DNA of 64,000 bases from Chrysomallon squamiferum (GCA_012295275.1 CM022669.1:15096172-15160171), one strand, 5' to 3'. Counted from the first letter of the stretch, positions 1 through 27,179 are shown. Program-made: numbers and translations. Notes: generated from the sequence alone by a model not told the origin.

Positions 1-520
1 AGATAATGTTATCATTTGTTTGTTTATCAGATAACTGTAATAAGAGTTAAAATGTACACTGCTTTGAATAAGTTAAAGGTGAAAATACTGAAGGCGGTAA
101 CAACAACAAAAGCAACAACAGCTACAGTATAAAGCCACCATCAACAGTAACAACATTAAAAATTTATCAACACTACAACCACCACCACCACAACAACGAG
201 AACAACAGTAACAACATCATCCAAAACAAGAGCAACAAACTCAACAAAAATAATAATGATGATGACGACGACAGCAACAACAACAACAATAAAACAACAA
301 TAATACTGATGATGATGTTATTATGACGACGATGATATTATTACAACAACAACAACAATAATAATAATACAGGAACAAAATTTGAAAACAAACAACATTA
401 TTAGGATATATAGGATGAACGTTAATAAATACGAGAGAAAAAAAAATATATTATTTCTGAAATTTTTTTAAACAGTATACATCACATACTCGTGTTCCAG
501 AGTCATTTTTGAAAATCAAA
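1..520. other. MANBA 5-prime flank, trinucleotide-rich
   Basis: Bases about 95-370 are dominated by imperfect CAA/CAAC, ATG/GAC and AAT trinucleotide runs. A TATA-like stretch occurs around 413-420, roughly 100 bases before the start codon, but no firm promoter can be called. The 5-prime UTR boundaries are not visible. Confidence 0.4.
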
Positions 521-13378
<12,858 letters not shown>

Positions 13379-13746
13379 TAGAGATGAGCAGGTAGAGCGA
13401 GTCGCTGGCGAAACAGTTAATGTATTAAACTGTACGCAGGGTTTTCCTGTAAAGAAGATTTGTGTGTTTGTTAGTTTATTGTTGTTGTTATTACTATCAT
13501 CAGTATTTTTGTTTTTGTTAATGATGTTGTTAATGTTGTTGTTGTTGTTGTTGTTGTTTTTATTATTTTACGGTATCATTATTTTGATAATACACGAATT
13601 CCGTTTTGCAAACAAATGTGATTAATCAGATTATGTAAAATTCCAATTCAAGTGATTAACGCAACATATATATATATATATATAAAAAAGATGAATTTAT
13701 CTAATTGCATACTATAATATGACAGTGTCATATATCAATATTTGAC

Positions 13747-13777
<31 letters not shown>

Positions 13778-13787
13778 TATATTTATG

Positions 13788-13819
13788 AATAAAAAGAAAC
13801 AAACAAACGAATGAATAAA
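13788..13819 (+). terminator. Possible MANBA polyadenylation signals
   Basis: AATAAA occurs at 13788-13793 and 13814-13819, about 410-440 bases after the stop. These are the first canonical hexamers I see downstream of the gene, but the region is AT-rich so chance occurrence is likely. Confidence 0.3.
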
Positions 13820-16022
13820 AAGATAAATGAACAAACAAATAATACCACATAAAGTATTAATAATATACATTGGTGTATTTTATGGTTTACTTTCTCTTTC
13901 TTCTGTCGTGTTGAAATATGGATTAATATCAGACTTGCTCTGCAACTCGAATACTTAGTACCTTCTGAATTATTTCCCTTGATTTGCTGGTTTTTGAATT
14001 CAGATATAAAAATTCTGTTGTAATTAAGATTAATGATTTATTGATATGTGTTTGTGAATTTAGATTTAAAACGTTTCTGTAAAGTTTCTGTAAAGCAGAA
14101 CAACACACACACACACGCATACTAATTAAAAGTATAAAATACTGAAAAATATATTTGCCAAAGCTTTTAATAAACACAAAATTGCTAAATTTTTATAAAA
14201 TATTTGCTTCTTCATATTTATAAAATGTAATATCAGCGGATATGTATTTCCTGTTATATCAAAGCACTAACCTAGGCTAGTACCACTTTCTAGAGAAAAG
14301 CAGCTGAATATAAGTTCGCTAAATTCATACAATTTAACAGACAAAACGAAGGGAGGTCACTCTCTCCAGTCTAATGTAACAGGCAGCCACACGAAATAGA
14401 TTTTTACGGTTAACGAATTCTGTTCTTATTACTTATTATTTTTAGTTGAAATAGAAGAACGAGAGAACCTTTATATAATTATTTATTTTATTATTTTATT
14501 TTTATCGTTCTATTTTGAGTTATTTATTAAAAAGTTATGAAAAAAAAGAAGAGATAATTTCGAACTTAGATTCGCCAAAACGATGACACGATGTTTTATG
14601 AATTTCTAGATCTGCCGTTATTAGTTTTCGTTTTGTAGACAAATCACCTACTTTCTAAAGACCCTTAATATTCAATTTATATATATTATTTATACCTGGA
14701 ACATTTTTGAAATGTCTACTATTGAAAAAAAAAAAAAAAAAATAAAAAAAAAAAAAAAAGATGATTTCAGCTCTATCACAATATCTTTGTCCCTAGAAAA
14801 CATTAGTGAATTTAATTAAGAAAATAAATGTCATTTGTGAATACAATTAACGGGATATAAATCATTCTCAGACCTGACAGGATTATGAAAAGAGTAACAC
14901 CTGCATACAGGTGAAAAACAGGTGTGCAAAGCAATTTGCACATTTATTCATTTCCACAGTTTGACGAATTTCCTCCACTGAGCCCTAGTTTAAAATAAAA
15001 AAAATAAAAATAAAAAAAATCCCTCTAACTTTTTATCAATCAGTTACCTCCAACCTTTTCTATTTGTTTTCTTTCTTTCTGAATTTCATTTCTTTTTCTC
15101 TTCGCTACATTCTTTGTGGGACCGGTTCAGCCAGCTGGACAAACTGCTCCCTTGTGGAACTAAGCGAGGAGGGGGGCCCCGGGATAAGGATATACGTCAT
15201 CAGCTCTAGTCTTGTCAAGTAAAACTGTCTTCTGACAGAGCCAAAGCTACGAACGTTTGTCGTAACCATACAGAAACTTGCAATGTTTACATCAACTGAA
15301 TTCTTTATGACAGAATATACATATGAGTCAGAATTTAAGCACAGTAATTATGCCGTGTTTTCATTAAAAGAGACCGTGGATTGTGAATATGCAAGCCCCG
15401 TTCAAAACGTTTCCATGCCAGACCTTATATGTATATAAATGTGCGTGTGTATACATACACACACATACACATATACACACATACATACAGACACAAATAC
15501 ACATAATATACATATATACATACACACATATAGAAACATTCACAATTATCTATTACTTCTTTTGATTCTTTCTTTGTAACTTAAATAGAAATTGGATAAT
15601 CTAAGTCATTTTCTTCTTCTTCTTCTTCTTTGTATTATCATTATCGATATCATCATCATTAGTATGCCTTTCGTTCTGCTGGAACAAATTTCAACTTTTA
15701 ATGCTATTAATTTAAATCAGCATCAGAAAACATCAGTTACATCAATGAGTTCGTCGGAGTTATTTATGTTTGGTAATTTAATTTTTATTGCAGTAGGTAA
15801 CGAAGTCGTTTCCTGTTCTGACACTAATCAAATACAGTTTTAAAACACTTTAATGTGATTTGTGTGTGACGTTCAGCGTTTTTGTTGAAGACAAAAACTA
15901 ACAAGAGACAGAGCAGTAGATATCACTATCTGCATTACAACGACAGCAGCAACATCATCAGTAACACCACCATTACAACAATAATATTAACAACATAACA
16001 TTAACAACAACAAAAAAATAAC

Positions 16023-16055
<33 letters not shown>

Positions 16056-16522
16056 GTAATAATAATAAAAATAATAATAATAATCATAACAATAATAATC
16101 CCTGTATTCAGTCACACAAATGTTTATCCAGTTTTCATGCGGTTTATTACATTATTTCCGCCAGTATGATCCAGCGTCAGCTGACACAATTGTTAATACG
16201 TCAGTTTGTAAACAATAGTATGACGTCATGTTCTTATTCTGTTGTTATGCATATCGTTGATATATGAAAAACCGTGCAGGGTTAGTGTTCTTTTTATTTC
16301 TGTGTTGTTGTTGTTGGTTTTTGTTTGTGGGGTTTTTTTTGTGTCTTTTTCCGGATATAAAAGTTTACGTTGTATGAATTTACGTAAAAAATCTCCAAAT
16401 ATAGCTTTCTTTACAAAATCTCCAAATATAGCTTTCTTTACAAAATCTAATTGTATTCTTGAAAAGGTTTGACGTTACAGTTCAGCTCAGTTTTATATTT
16501 TTTATCCGTCCACCCATCTGCC

Positions 16523-16618
<96 letters not shown>

Positions 16619-17580
16619 ATATTAATCTCTCTTCTTACAAAACTGTCCTTGAGGTGAATGTTAATTTTAAAAATTAGATTAAAAAGAATTACGTATTTAA
16701 AATAAAATAACCTCCTTACACCATCTCTCCCCCTCTCTCTTTCTCGCTCCCTCTAACTCTCAATCTCATTCTCTGTTTCTGATTTGGATAAAAACAAAAT
16801 CTATACTTTTGTACCTTACCTATCTCAACTTGTTAGTCTTTTCTTCATTTTATTATTATTATTATACTTTTTTTTCATGAGTCACGCGTCTGTACAGCAG
16901 CAGCTAATCTCATTAACATAACCAGCCGATTTCTGGTCGGATGCCTTCTGACAATAAAACGAAAATTAATTTTGCAAGTGATACTTCAAAATCAATATTC
17001 ATTCTGTCCGATCAGCGCCATTTCCTGTTCCGCTCGTGCTACATTTTCCGCCAGTGTCTCGTTTTTCCGCAGAATGTGAGATTTTTTCCGCGATTTGTTA
17101 TTTCCGGTGTTTGTAATGCGAAACAGAAAATCTAAAATATTTCCGATAGGATATTTGATGTATCATTGCCATTAAATTATTTCTCTTGTTAAAATCTCTC
17201 TTTGGGTTTAATGTTTTAGTAGTTATTGTTATTGTTGTTGTTGTTGTTATTATTATTATTATTATTATTATTAACTTTATTATTATTATTATTATTAATA
17301 TTATTAATATATTATTATTACTACTATGATTGTTATTATTATTGTTGTTGTTTGTTGTTGTTCTTCTCTTTTTTACTATTATTATTGTAAGAGTAACAGT
17401 AGCAGCAGCAATAGCTGTAGTAGTAGCAGTAGCAATAGGTGTAGTAGTAGTCATAGTAACAGCAGCTGAAGTAAGAATAATAATGCTGAACGTTATTTTA
17501 ATCATAATAACAACAGATTAAAAAAAAAAAAAAAAAAAAAAAGCTGTCATATTATTTATTACGATATTTTACAAACTTGA
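13820..17580. other. Intergenic, AT-rich with microsatellites
   Basis: No gene recognised. Contains CA and AAT runs, a (TCTG)n(TC)n tract at 16521-16615, ATT/AGT trinucleotide runs at 17220-17480, and a two-copy tandem repeat of about 27 bases at 16388-16448 (core CTCCAAATATAGCTTTCTTT). A slightly GC-richer block at 15110-15220 includes a run of GGGGGGCCCCGGG. Confidence 0.6.
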
Positions 17581-17584
17581 ATTC

Positions 17585-18310
17585 TTTCTGCAGCACCAAC
17601 TGCGGAGCTACGTCTGGAACGGAATATAACTCGTGGTTGTAGGTAAAATCGATTCCTTCACTTTTCAGACGCGCATCCCGCCTTCTCCTACGCGTCTTAA
17701 TTTGTATTCAGCTGGGACGAGATTACTGTTCCTGGTTAGCGCTAATAAAACAACAGGTAGGGAGGGGATTGATTCTCTCCACCGAAACGCTTCGTGCCAA
17801 ACCCGATCCCATAACGTGCGATCCCAGAACCAGGAAATCTTTAAATGCCCAGTGTGAAGACCATCGCACCAGCGAGAGCGGGCGGCAATCTAATCCAGCG
17901 GATGTCGTGAGCACCGGTTTATAGACTGGTGTCCCGTTGCTTGTTTTATAAAGCGTATCGAGTGATCGTAGCAGGGAAGCCCCGCCAACAATGGCCGAGA
18001 TAACGTGACGGCGGATATTAAAATGAAATCATCAAAATATAATGCGGATATTAGCTTGCAAAGATGGTTCTCAGGGAAGACGCGAGGGCTTGTAGGGCAA
18101 GACAGAAACAATTAAATACGGCGCGTTCTTGTTGTTTGGATTATTTTCGTAGAACAATCGTTTTTGACTCTGCAATTCCAAGTGTTTGATTGCAGAAGTA
18201 TTTTTCATTGCCGACGTTGTGGGTTTTATTCATCGATGCATAAATTCAATTAATTAATCACTGAAGGATTAGATTGTTATCCCGCGGATCATTTTTCTGA
18301 ATTAATTAAA
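17585..18310. other. Complex GC-richer island, possible conserved noncoding element
   Basis: About 700 bases free of simple repeats with clearly higher GC than the flanks. Short open frames exist on both strands but none resembles a known protein or has convincing splice context. The 3-prime part carries several homeodomain-type cores (ATTAATTAATCA, TTAATTAA). The texture is that of a regulatory element; conservation cannot be tested here. Confidence 0.35.
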
Positions 18311-20054
18311 TTTGGGTGCGTCTGTATCTGGTTTCTTGATATTTGCTGTTTCATGCGAAAAGAAACTTCCTTTGATTAATTTGTGTGCAAGTAAAAAAAA
18401 GAGAAAAAAAAAGGAGAGAAAACTGAAGACAAAAAGAAATAAACAAAAAATAAATATTTGCAATGTTAAAAGAATTAACACGAAAAGAATGAAACGGGAA
18501 CAAATGTAACAACACAATTCGAAAAATAAAATAAAGTAAAATAAAGTAAATAAAAATTGAATTATAAATAAACAGCGAACGAGAAATATAGATGGGCAGA
18601 GAGACAGACGTACTTGTTTAAAGAGACAGACAGACACAAGGCTGAATAGATAAACAGTTAGAGAAAGACATACTGTTAGAAGTAGACAATAAATAAATAA
18701 AGATAAATAAACGAATAAAGAGAACGAACTGTCGACAAAAGAATAAATAAAGAAATGGTAGGCAAATAATAAATAATATGACAAATACGTCTAAATTCAC
18801 AGTGTCAAATTTAACATTGAATCTACAGTATTTTCAAATATTTAGTTTAAAAAATGACTTCACGTTTGATAACAGCTGATCCGTACGTTAACTCTACTGC
18901 TGTAACTGTAGTCAGCGACTAGTGTGATACATTCATTGATACAAAAGCTACATCAGATTACAGTGTAACAAAACGTTTAAAATACCGGGACATATCTAAT
19001 GATCCATATCGTCTTCAAGTAACGCTTTTCCGAACCTGTATAAATACGTTTCCGATAATGTCTGCATTTTTGTCACTGTTACGTGCCCGAAAAATGTCGA
19101 ATCTAGAAACTGATAGGGACAGTTTTCTGTTCAAGAGATTTAAAAAACGCTACCAGTCTCTGGAAAGGCTATAGAACTGGTTTAAGGTTATATACAGATC
19201 ATTTTTCTAGTGTTATTTGTTAACGAATATGTGACTGATTTGCAAACAAGATTTTCATTATTTATGATTCTGTGTTGAAAGTATGTTTGTTTGACATAGT
19301 GTATCTGTGTGAATGTGTATATATATGTGTGTGTATGTGTGTTTGTGTGTGTATGGATAATTTGTGTCTGTGTATGAGTGTGCGTACACACATACACACA
19401 TATATCTGACACACTGAATACAGTTTATAGAATCGTTGTTACAGCTGCATAAAGCGCACTTTATTTAATTCAATCTCTGATAGAATCTCGTGTAAGAAAC
19501 AACAGAAGGGCTTAGAGTGGTTATTGAATCTGTGTGTGTGTGTGTGTGTGTCTGTCTGCGTACTGACGTGGGTACGAATAACATTAATATAAAATAATAT
19601 AATATAATATAATATAATATAATATAATATAATATAATATAATATAATATAATATAACATAACATAACATAATATAACATAATATAATATAATATAATAT
19701 AATATAATTTAATATAATGTAATATAATATCCACATATATATATATCTAGCATAAGCATTAATAGCATATTATAATGTAAATAAATATACTATACTATAC
19801 TGTACTATACTATACTATATTATACTATACTCTACTATACTCCACTATAATATAATATAATATAATATAATATAATATAATATAATATATGTACATTTTT
19901 TATATATGACATAAGTATTAATAGTATATTATAATGCTAATAAAAATAATATAATATAATACAATATAATATATAATATGTATTTTTATATGAATATCTA
20001 GCATAATTATTAATGGCATATTACAATGTTAATATCCATTTTAGCATAGGAATC

Positions 20055-20091
<37 letters not shown>

Positions 20092-20551
20092 CATATGTGT
20101 TCAGGAAATAAAACAGCGAGGTAATATAAAACAGATGTTAATGCACATTTCAAAGGAACCAGACTAATAAGTGATCTATTATTGTTCGCTTACGTTGGTC
20201 TTCTTCAAGCAGACATTTTCAACAGATGATAAATGTGCTTATGAAGCTAGTCTCGTCTGTTTCCGTATAACAATATTTATAAAACAAATGGTGAACTTTT
20301 GAAAGCAACGGAAAAACACAATGGCTGCGTTTACTTTGCTGAAACTTCACGTAAGAAAGGAAATTACAGAAAAATATAACTAGTCTTGAGTGTGATTATG
20401 TTTCCATTGTATTAACAGAAAGGTGAAAAGTAGATTTTTGTTTGAATCTAAGAGAAATCTGAATCTGGAAGCATTTTATTTTTATTTCTCTGTTGTTTTT
20501 TTTTTTTTTTTTTTTTTTTGAGTTTTTGAAATTTATATGATAAAATATGTG
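18311..20551. other. Intergenic, simple repeats
   Basis: No gene recognised. AAAT/TAAA-rich stretches, a (GT)n run near 19532, (AATAT)n at about 19588-19729, ACTAT-type repeats at 19786-19895 and a poly-T of about 35 bases at 20058-20092. Confidence 0.7.
19588..19729. repeat. (AATAT)n pentanucleotide satellite-like tract
   Basis: Roughly 28 copies of a five-base unit AATAT with occasional C substitutions. A second, shorter block of the same unit lies at 19850-19890, after TATAC/ACTAT variants. Confidence 0.9.
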
Positions 20552-21180
20552 TTGGTATTTAGTTGTATTATAAGAAAAAATAACTGATGGAATTTTATTG
20601 ATTTCTATTTCCCTGAAGGTTCTTGGGGGGAAAAAAAATAATCTCCATACGTAAACAGGACACACATCTTTAACGTTCCAAAACACTTTTCTTTGCTGTT
20701 TCTTGTTGCATTAAGTGCAATTCCAGTGTTTAAATGAAACAAAACAGATTAGAACGAAAGAAACGTTATCCAAGACATATGTGTGCAAGATTCAGTGCAA
20801 AATCTTTCGTGGTTTTCTTTCTGTTGTTTAAATCATTTTACAGTTGATGAAGAATGGTTTCCAGGACCACACAGATATACACTTGTCACCGAATACATGA
20901 ACTTAGAAAGCTTAGCGAATTCCCCAAACTGGAATTTTTTGTCGTAATTTCTTTTTTTTTTTTTTTTTTTTTTTTTTAATGCTTGTTATCCTGATCATGC
21001 AGAAATGGAGTAAAGTTTATTGAGTACATGATGTTAGGTTATTGTGTTAGCAAGTTAGTAGGCGAGGAAAGGATGAACCAATTATCACATAGTTGCATGT
21101 TTCGGGCCAAAAAGAGATTAAAAAATTTATTAGTAATTGTCTTGGGACTAAGTACACGGAACAGTCGCTGTTTTTATTAC
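20552..21180 (+). repeat. Dispersed repeat, copy 2
   Basis: Reverse-complement partner of 9762-10318, nearly identical in the central part and diverging at poly-A/T tracts. An extra 70 bases (21083-21152) are present here and absent from copy 1. The segment beginning CAGTTGATGAAGAATGG follows TTTTA and could be read as an exon acceptor, but the repetitive nature argues for a mobile element of unknown class. Confidence 0.85.
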
Positions 21181-21368
21181 AGCGGGTCTAAACAATCGAT
21201 GAGTATTTTTTAATTTTTTTTTAAGGAAACTATGCAGCTGGAAAATCTGAGTACAAACAGCGAGATTATTACCATGGTGTGGGTGGGTGTTTGTGGGTGT
21301 GTACGTGAGTGTGTGTGTGTGTGTGTGTATTTGTGGGGGTGTGCTTGGTTGTGTGATTGTGCGTGTGA

Positions 21369-21520
21369 GTGTATCAATGTATTTATGTATGTATGTATGT
21401 ATGTTTATGTATGTATGTATTATGTATTTATGTATTTATATATTTATGTATGTATGTATGTATGTATGTATGTATGTATGTATGTATGTATGTATGTATG
21501 TATGTATGTATGTATGTGTG
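21369..21520. repeat. (TATG)n microsatellite
   Basis: About 150 bases of TATG repeats. The overlapping Met-Tyr-Val-Cys frames are artefacts of the repeat. Confidence 0.93.
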
Positions 21521-24340
21521 CTTAGGTCTCTCTGTGTTGAAGGTTATAATACGTACATTCATATTTACGAATAGGCATATTTTAAAGAACATCGATACGA
21601 TTACAATATTTTTAGAGTTAGCCACGGAAAAACAACAGTTTCAACGTAACCCCCCCCCCCAAACAAAACAAAAATAATATTATACAGACACACACAGAAA
21701 CGCAAACACATAGTCACTGAAATTCACACACATTACTTAAACAGGTGAAACATCAAACAAAGGATTAAACGTGCCGCAACCACAGCAGCAACAACTCTTA
21801 GTCTGAACTTCAATTAGACCGTTGTTCTAACATCTTCTTTTATTTTTAAAAAACCTTAAAAACATTTCATACACCTCTTGGCAATTTCATCCGCTCGCGA
21901 AGACCTCTTGATCTGCAAGTTTGAAAATCCGCCACGTTCAATTCTCTGTAACTGCTGACAAAATTATATTCCATTCGCTGCTATTCCCAGTGGCACGCTT
22001 AGCTTCCTCTCAGTCCATTTAAGAAGTACAAATCTCCTAGTATTCTATGATCCTATTGTCTCGGGTGTCTCTAGGGCAGGTTTAGCAAGCAAGTTAACCA
22101 TTGCATCAGGTTCAGAGAGAGTTCTTTCTTTGATATCATTGCTCACGTATAAAATAATTTTTTTTCAAAAAATAATGACTGTACAGACGTGTCAGAACAG
22201 CAGAGTGTTGTTTATAGAAACTTGTAGAAGCTCTGCTCTCAGAAGAGCCCTAACGTCGAATGATGTTTTTTGGTTAATAAATTGATAACTGCAAGAGGAC
22301 ATTCTGGTATGATTTTATTTATTTATTTATTTATTTGTTTGTTTATTTGGTTTTTTTTTTTATTTGTTTGTTTTGATTGTTTGTCTGTTTATTTATTTAT
22401 TTTATTTATATTGTCATTTATGCTTTTAGAAAATGTTATGGAGATGGGTAACGTATGCACAATGCAACACTATGAGATATGCATACACGCTTATTACAAT
22501 ATGCACACACACTCAAATTTACACAAAGGCACTTGTGCTGATATAATTCAATGACTTATTAATGAAAGCCCGCGTATTGTCGCTGAACAGATAATAAAAA
22601 GAGGCAGTCTAGATTTAGAAGTAGAAGAAAAAAAAGAAGGTAAACAAAAGACCATCATATATTATTCTATCCAAATTCACAAGCAATTGTAAATTCGTGA
22701 GTAATGCATGCTCAAAGTAACTGATAAATAAATGGAAATACACGTATATAGAAACATATATAAATACACATACGTTCATGCATACTAATAGGTGGATACG
22801 TAGGTAGTAGTAGTATTAGTAGTAGTAGTAGTAGTAATAATAATAATAATAATAATAATAATGATAATAATGTTAATATATATATATATGAATATCTGTT
22901 TATGCACACAGTAGTATAGACGTACATCTATACTTACATACAAACATACATACATTCACATACACATATATAGATACCTATATATATATGTACACACATA
23001 TACACGCAGATAATCAAAAATACACCCAGGCACGTTTGCACGTATATGCTCATATTTCATATAAACACACAATACGTGCTACACAGAGTATATTTTTAAC
23101 GAGTTATGTTAAAACTGAAATAACTTTTCGTCTCGCGGATCTGAACACGAATCAATCATTTAAGGAAACGAACCGCTCAGACTACTTTCTGATTTCCCAC
23201 GGGTGGCGGTAATGTTATCAGTTGTCTTTCCAGTTAGTGAGGCACTTGGACACCGCTAGACTCTGTGACAATACGTCTTAATGGCCATCTAGATCTGTCT
23301 ATAAAGTCAAGAATCAATTTAGGATTCTTTCCCCCTGCTCTTCTGTCTTTTTTTTTTCCCAACGTCATAACGATCGCGGAATAGCAGCGAATATGACGCT
23401 GGTTTTGGTGCGTTCGTACGGAGAACCAGTCAAAGTCGAGAATTTAGGTCGACGTAATATATAAATGAAATGAATTGTCTGTCTTTCCGACGTTCTGTCA
23501 GGATGCAACGTATAGTTTTGATCGATAACGGTAACGTAAGAAAGTTAATATTTATTTAGTAAGGAGAATGTCGTTTTTATTAACCGAAATTGGGGTTTCT
23601 GAAGTAAAGATGTCATCTGTTTATAAAAATATCTTATCAGAGACAGGACGACATATGACAAGGGATTTCAAAAGGAAGAAAACTAACAAGATGTGGTGTC
23701 CGTCGCGTTTTGGGAATATGTATGTCGCAGATATGTTTATTAAATATGTGCAAAAATAAAACCATCTTTCTGAATAAATATAAAATCAATGCTATAGTCG
23801 CTATCTTTGGCGAATACAAATATGTATATATGTATGTGTGTCTGTATAAAAATGTAAAAATGTTTGTGTAAATAATACTTCTACTTGTTTTGTCTTGGTT
23901 CTCTTTTCTACCTTTCCTTGTTTTTGTTCCTGTTATAAATGTTAATATTATTATTACTGAATCACATATTACATCATATTACTATATATATGTTGTTTGA
24001 TAACAGTATTGTCTTTATTGGTAAAAGCAGTTCTTAATATTATTAGTAAAAACAACCAATTTATCAGTATCGATATTTTTTCATTACTATCTTACCGTAC
24101 TTCAGAATATAGTAGTAAATGAGAAACAAATTACTTGAATCTCGCTTACAGATCAGGCCAGTTACAAATACTCTGGTGTTTCAAGATCTAAAATATGTTC
24201 TGAAAGTTGTTTGTCATAATATTTACAGAACAGCACACGAGTGTTAGAACTGGATACTGCTAACGTACATACCAAACTAACCAGAATAATCACACATTTT
24301 CAGTTCAAGACCACACACAGTTGAAAGGAAATTTGTGGAT
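21521..24340. other. Intergenic, no gene recognised
   Basis: Mixed AT-rich sequence with an AGT/AAT trinucleotide run at 22805-22870 and CA/TA runs at 22920-23010. The stretch 23180-23460 is more complex and GC-richer, but shows no recognisable coding content. Confidence 0.6.
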
Positions 24341-24342
24341 AG

Positions 24343-24541
<199 letters not shown>

Positions 24542-24630
24542 TTTAAAACTTACTTTTCTTTTCACACACCAGAATTATTTCGTTCCCGTATGACGATGAC
24601 GTCATACAATTGTTTACGTCATAAAATTAT
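24542..24630 (+). repeat. Short dispersed repeat with CRE-like site, copy 1
   Basis: Shares with 39673-39765 the order AAAACTTAC(C/T)TTTCTT, a diverged stretch, then TGACGTCAT, AATTGTTTACGTCATAA. Both copies sit directly after tetranucleotide-repeat DNA, as do some SINEs or MITEs. TGACGTCA lies at 24597-24604. Confidence 0.65.
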
Positions 24631-26197
24631 TCGTAGTCGTAGACATAACGCGTTATGTAATATGAATTGCATTTATAGCTGTTTATAGCTGTAACTCTGA
24701 GATAATAAAGTTTTTTTTTTTAATTTTCGAGAATCGCAGAATAATTTATATTTGCAAAACCCTTAATGTAATTATGGCCATACTAAACATTATTTATTTA
24801 TTTATTTATTTATTTATTATTTATTTATTTATTTGTTGTTGTCGTTACAATTGTTTATTATTGTTGCTTGCTGTTACTTGTGTTATAGCTTTTATTCCTA
24901 GGATTAAATTAAGTATCTTAAGTGAGAATAAAATAAAATAAAAATAAAAAGTATTCTCTCTGTCATTTAATAACAATAACAACAATTAACAATTATTCAT
25001 TTTTCTATGAGTGGCAATTCGAGACGGTATATACCATAATAATGAAGGATCATATGAAATTATTTACTCTCTGATTAACACTACAAAGTTGTTGTTCAGG
25101 ACATTACATTCCACGATGTTTTATAAATCTGAAATATTTCAAATTACTTACTGTTCACTTTGCAGCTGAGCAAATACCACGATATTTTACTTTAAAAAGA
25201 AAAAATAAGGTATAATTAAAATTATTTACTTTATTTTTTTTTTTGTCTAAAAATATTAAAATTACTCGTTCATACCAGGATGTATAATTTTAATAAAACA
25301 CTGAAGAGTTTTTCGAAATTATTTACCATCTTCTTTGCGGCTCACATTAATAATCTGCCACTAAGTACATTTTTAGTCTTTCTCGAGCTCAATCTGGTTT
25401 CGGGCGCGCTTTCCACTTCTGTATTAACATACATATGTGTGTGTGTGACCATTTTGGTGTTGTCTGGCAATCTTGGAGCTGGTGTTCTAAGTCTGGATTA
25501 ATGTGTAATATTATTGTGATGTGTGGTCAGTTCTTTGGTAATTGCTTCATAAATCTTTAATGGTGGCTTCTTCCGTGGCGAGTACAATCTTGATTTCAGT
25601 CGTGTTTCTCTTCCCGAGAATTAGTTCAGTAGGCTTTTTGTTGGTGACATACGTTATAATATAGAAGAAATACGTTTTGACAACGTAACGTAATGCAACA
25701 TAATGTAATGCAACGTAATGTAAAATAATGTAACGTAATGTCATTTAATATAATATAATGTAATATAATATAACATAATTTAATATAATAAAGAGACGAA
25801 AATAGAAGGGAGACAGAGTTTTATTATATATTTCTAAGTATTTTAATACAGTTGTTACCGGAACATTTAAGTACACTATGAACATTACCTCGCATTTACC
25901 GCGACTTTAAGTAGATCACATAGTGTAGTAGCGCATACGTCAGTAAAACTAATTATATCTTTCTCATATCACGTCCAGTGTTAGCCGCATGTTGCCAGAA
26001 TAGCAGTGGGCAGACAGACAGAGCGATGGACATATAGCGTGAAGACAGAGACAGAGATATGAAACAGAAACCTCACTTCAATATCTCCATAGCCTGCAGC
26101 CGTGGATTTTGTTTTTAATTTTATATTCACTCACAGTGAGAAAATTACATACTACAGTATTTAATAAGCTAATTGTGGAATAATCTATTGAGAATAA

Positions 26198-26262
26198 AGC
26201 CCATGAAAGGGAGGGAGAGGGAGAGAGAGAGAGAGAGGGAGGGAGGGAGGGAGGGAGGGAGG

Positions 26263-26347
<85 letters not shown>

Positions 26348-26525
26348 AGGGAGAGAAAAAGAGAGAAAGACAGAGAGAGAATGAGAGACAGAGAAAGAGA
26401 GAGCGTGAGAGAGAGACAACAAGGATAAGAGGGAAAGGAAGAGAGAGAAAGAGGGATAGAAGGAAAGCAAGAGTGAGAGAGAAAGAAAATGAGAGAAAGA
26501 CTAAGTGAGTGAGAGAGAGAGAGAA
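26198..26525. repeat. Polypurine tract, GA/GGGA-rich
   Basis: About 330 bases almost entirely purine on the + strand, with a pure GA core, GGGA runs at the left and degenerate GA at the right. This is the longest uninterrupted strand asymmetry in the window. Confidence 0.93.
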
Positions 26526-27179
26526 AAAAATCATTATCTTACCATTTTAGTTCAATTCTTTAACATTATTTAAGTTATTTATGGGTGTGAGATCAAATAA
26601 AACAACATATTTGTCAATTTGTAAACAGCATTTGTACATACCACTAAAAACACGTTTCATTTCTCTATTCCCACAGCAGACCCCAAATAATGATAACACG
26701 TCGAAAAGCAGCCTTATATAAATATCACGTTGCGAGAGAGATTATCGAATAATGCAGAAATTCTGTTTTATCGGAAAACAGAGGGGTTTTTTTGCACGTT
26801 TTTTATCTGAAGATTTACATTTGTTCGTTGAAAAAAATCTATTCTGAACTCTAATATCAAAACAGTTTATGAACTGTGAAAGAACGTGAGACGTCAGCCT
26901 GTTTAATATCATCTTTTAAAATGTTTCACTAGGGAAATTTCTAACGAACTTTAATCTTTTTTTTTTTTTCTTCTTCTTTCACGCTTTCTTTTTTTTTCTT
27001 CTCTCCTTTCTTTCTCTCTTTTAAGGTTTCGTGAAATGAATTTTCCCACTTCGTTTAGTTTTTCTTCTTATTCATTCCCTTTTCTTCTCTTTTTCCATTT
27101 CTAGAGGTTGATTTTTATTTTTATTTATTTTTATTTTTTTTTCCCCATTCTTTTTAATAGTTTCTACTTTCTTCGAGTT

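Noticed and set aside
18302-18784. 160-codon Phe/Leu-rich minus frame resembling a membrane protein
   Set aside because: Comes from AAAT/AAAG-rich DNA; no conserved motif, and hydrophobicity is explained by T-rich codons.
19588-19729. Regular repeat considered as a CRISPR-like array
   Set aside because: Five-base AATAT satellite without spacers, in a eukaryotic genome.
21232-21677. Met-Tyr-Val-Cys repeats of about 100 codons
   Set aside because: Translation of (TATG)n in several frames.
26078-26534. Ser-Leu and Arg-Glu rich frames over 100 codons on both strands
   Set aside because: Produced by the GA-rich tract; similar frames appear at every GA/CT tract in the window.
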